NCBI GenBank assembly: GCA_036401895.1
Contig: DASWTW010000137.1
Location: 1 to 21,779, forward strand
Direction: 5' to 3'
From: LB3-1 sp036401895
GTDB lineage: Bacteria > Chloroflexota > Chloroflexia > Chloroflexales > Kallotenuaceae
Length of the DNA: 21,779 bases
Below the pieces are notes generated by a model that saw only the letters and a program-made list of their open reading frames with translations, was not told the DNA's origin and did no database searches. Positions 21,637 through 21,779 of this stretch are shown one piece after another (within the stretch, counting starts at the first letter, position 1; each line of letters starts with the position of its first letter). Position numbers and translations under genes: made by a program.

Positions 21637-21779
21637 CTACGCGACGCGCTGACCGAAGCCTGAGCGGAGCAGCTCCATCATCAGCTGATCGAGCACGGCC
21701 TCTGCTTCCAGGTAGGAGCGGGCATACCCCACAAGTACGCCATCGAGATAGATAGCGAAGTCTTGCGTGTTGCGGCTGT
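21637..21779 (-). CDS. C-terminal end of an unknown protein (cut by right edge)
   Basis: On the minus strand an open frame runs from the window edge to TAG at 21639-21637, giving 46 residues: 'NTQDFAIYLDGVLVGYARSY' followed by LEAEAVLDQLMMELLRSGFG and QRVA. The pattern of a beta hairpin (FAIYLDGVLVGYA) then an acidic helix looks like a real protein end, and codon use matches the neighbours, while the other two frames on this strand are poor or stopped. No function can be assigned from this piece. It converges on the small membrane protein gene. Confidence 0.6.
   Translation of the reverse strand, partial: SRNTQDFAIYLDGVLVGYARSYLEAEAVLDQLMMELLRSGFGQRVA

Overview
The window is GC-rich bacterial chromosome (roughly 60% G+C by eye). 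Its mix of genes suggests a member of Chloroflexota, class Chloroflexia: a bacterial deoxyhypusine-synthase-like enzyme close to agmatinase, a short TPR/membrane protein with a WLWLAA-type repeat, a RodZ-like protein with a Thr/Pro-rich linker, and scattered octamers GCGATCGC. This assignment is inference from gene style, not from a marker gene. There are 21 complete genes and two cut by the window edges. I see no rRNA, tRNA, CRISPR array, transposase, phage or plasmid genes. It reads as ordinary, tightly packed housekeeping chromosome.

Left part (1-5.4 kb): a minus-strand operon encodes a trans-polyprenyl diphosphate synthase, a GT4 glycosyltransferase and an oligopeptide-type substrate-binding lipoprotein (cut by the left edge). 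Opposite it lies a lone BlaI/MecI-type repressor gene with a dyad just upstream of its start. A strong hairpin separates that gene from convergent rimO, whose protein carries a 19-residue-period duplication in an interdomain linker.

Middle part (5.4-11.2 kb): a RodZ-like HTH membrane protein gene abuts yajQ, and a small membrane protein and a RusA-family Holliday-junction resolvase follow. Then comes a polyamine cluster: agmatinase (speB), a divergent 72-residue charged protein, and a deoxyhypusine-synthase family enzyme with its active-site lysine. A TPR/membrane protein lies upstream of these.

Right part (11.2-21.8 kb): an unknown 195-residue protein diverges from a lipoprotein. An M29 aminopeptidase diverges from a multi-pass membrane protein. 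A membrane-bound hybrid histidine kinase (GAF, HisKA, HATPase, receiver) follows, then an unknown 224-residue protein with a GTG start and a cysteinyl-tRNA-synthetase family enzyme that lacks the C-terminal anticodon domain and has MshC-like motifs. A thioredoxin-fold protein without catalytic cysteines diverges from a methyltransferase plus small membrane protein pair. The window ends in the C-terminus of an unknown minus-strand gene.

I found no obviously new multi-gene system. The most useful leads are the CysS/MshC-like ligase, the bacterial deoxyhypusine-synthase homologue beside agmatinase, the orphan BlaI regulator with its dyad, the RimO linker duplication, and a 15-bp inverted repeat enclosing 180 bp of non-coding DNA upstream of the kinase.
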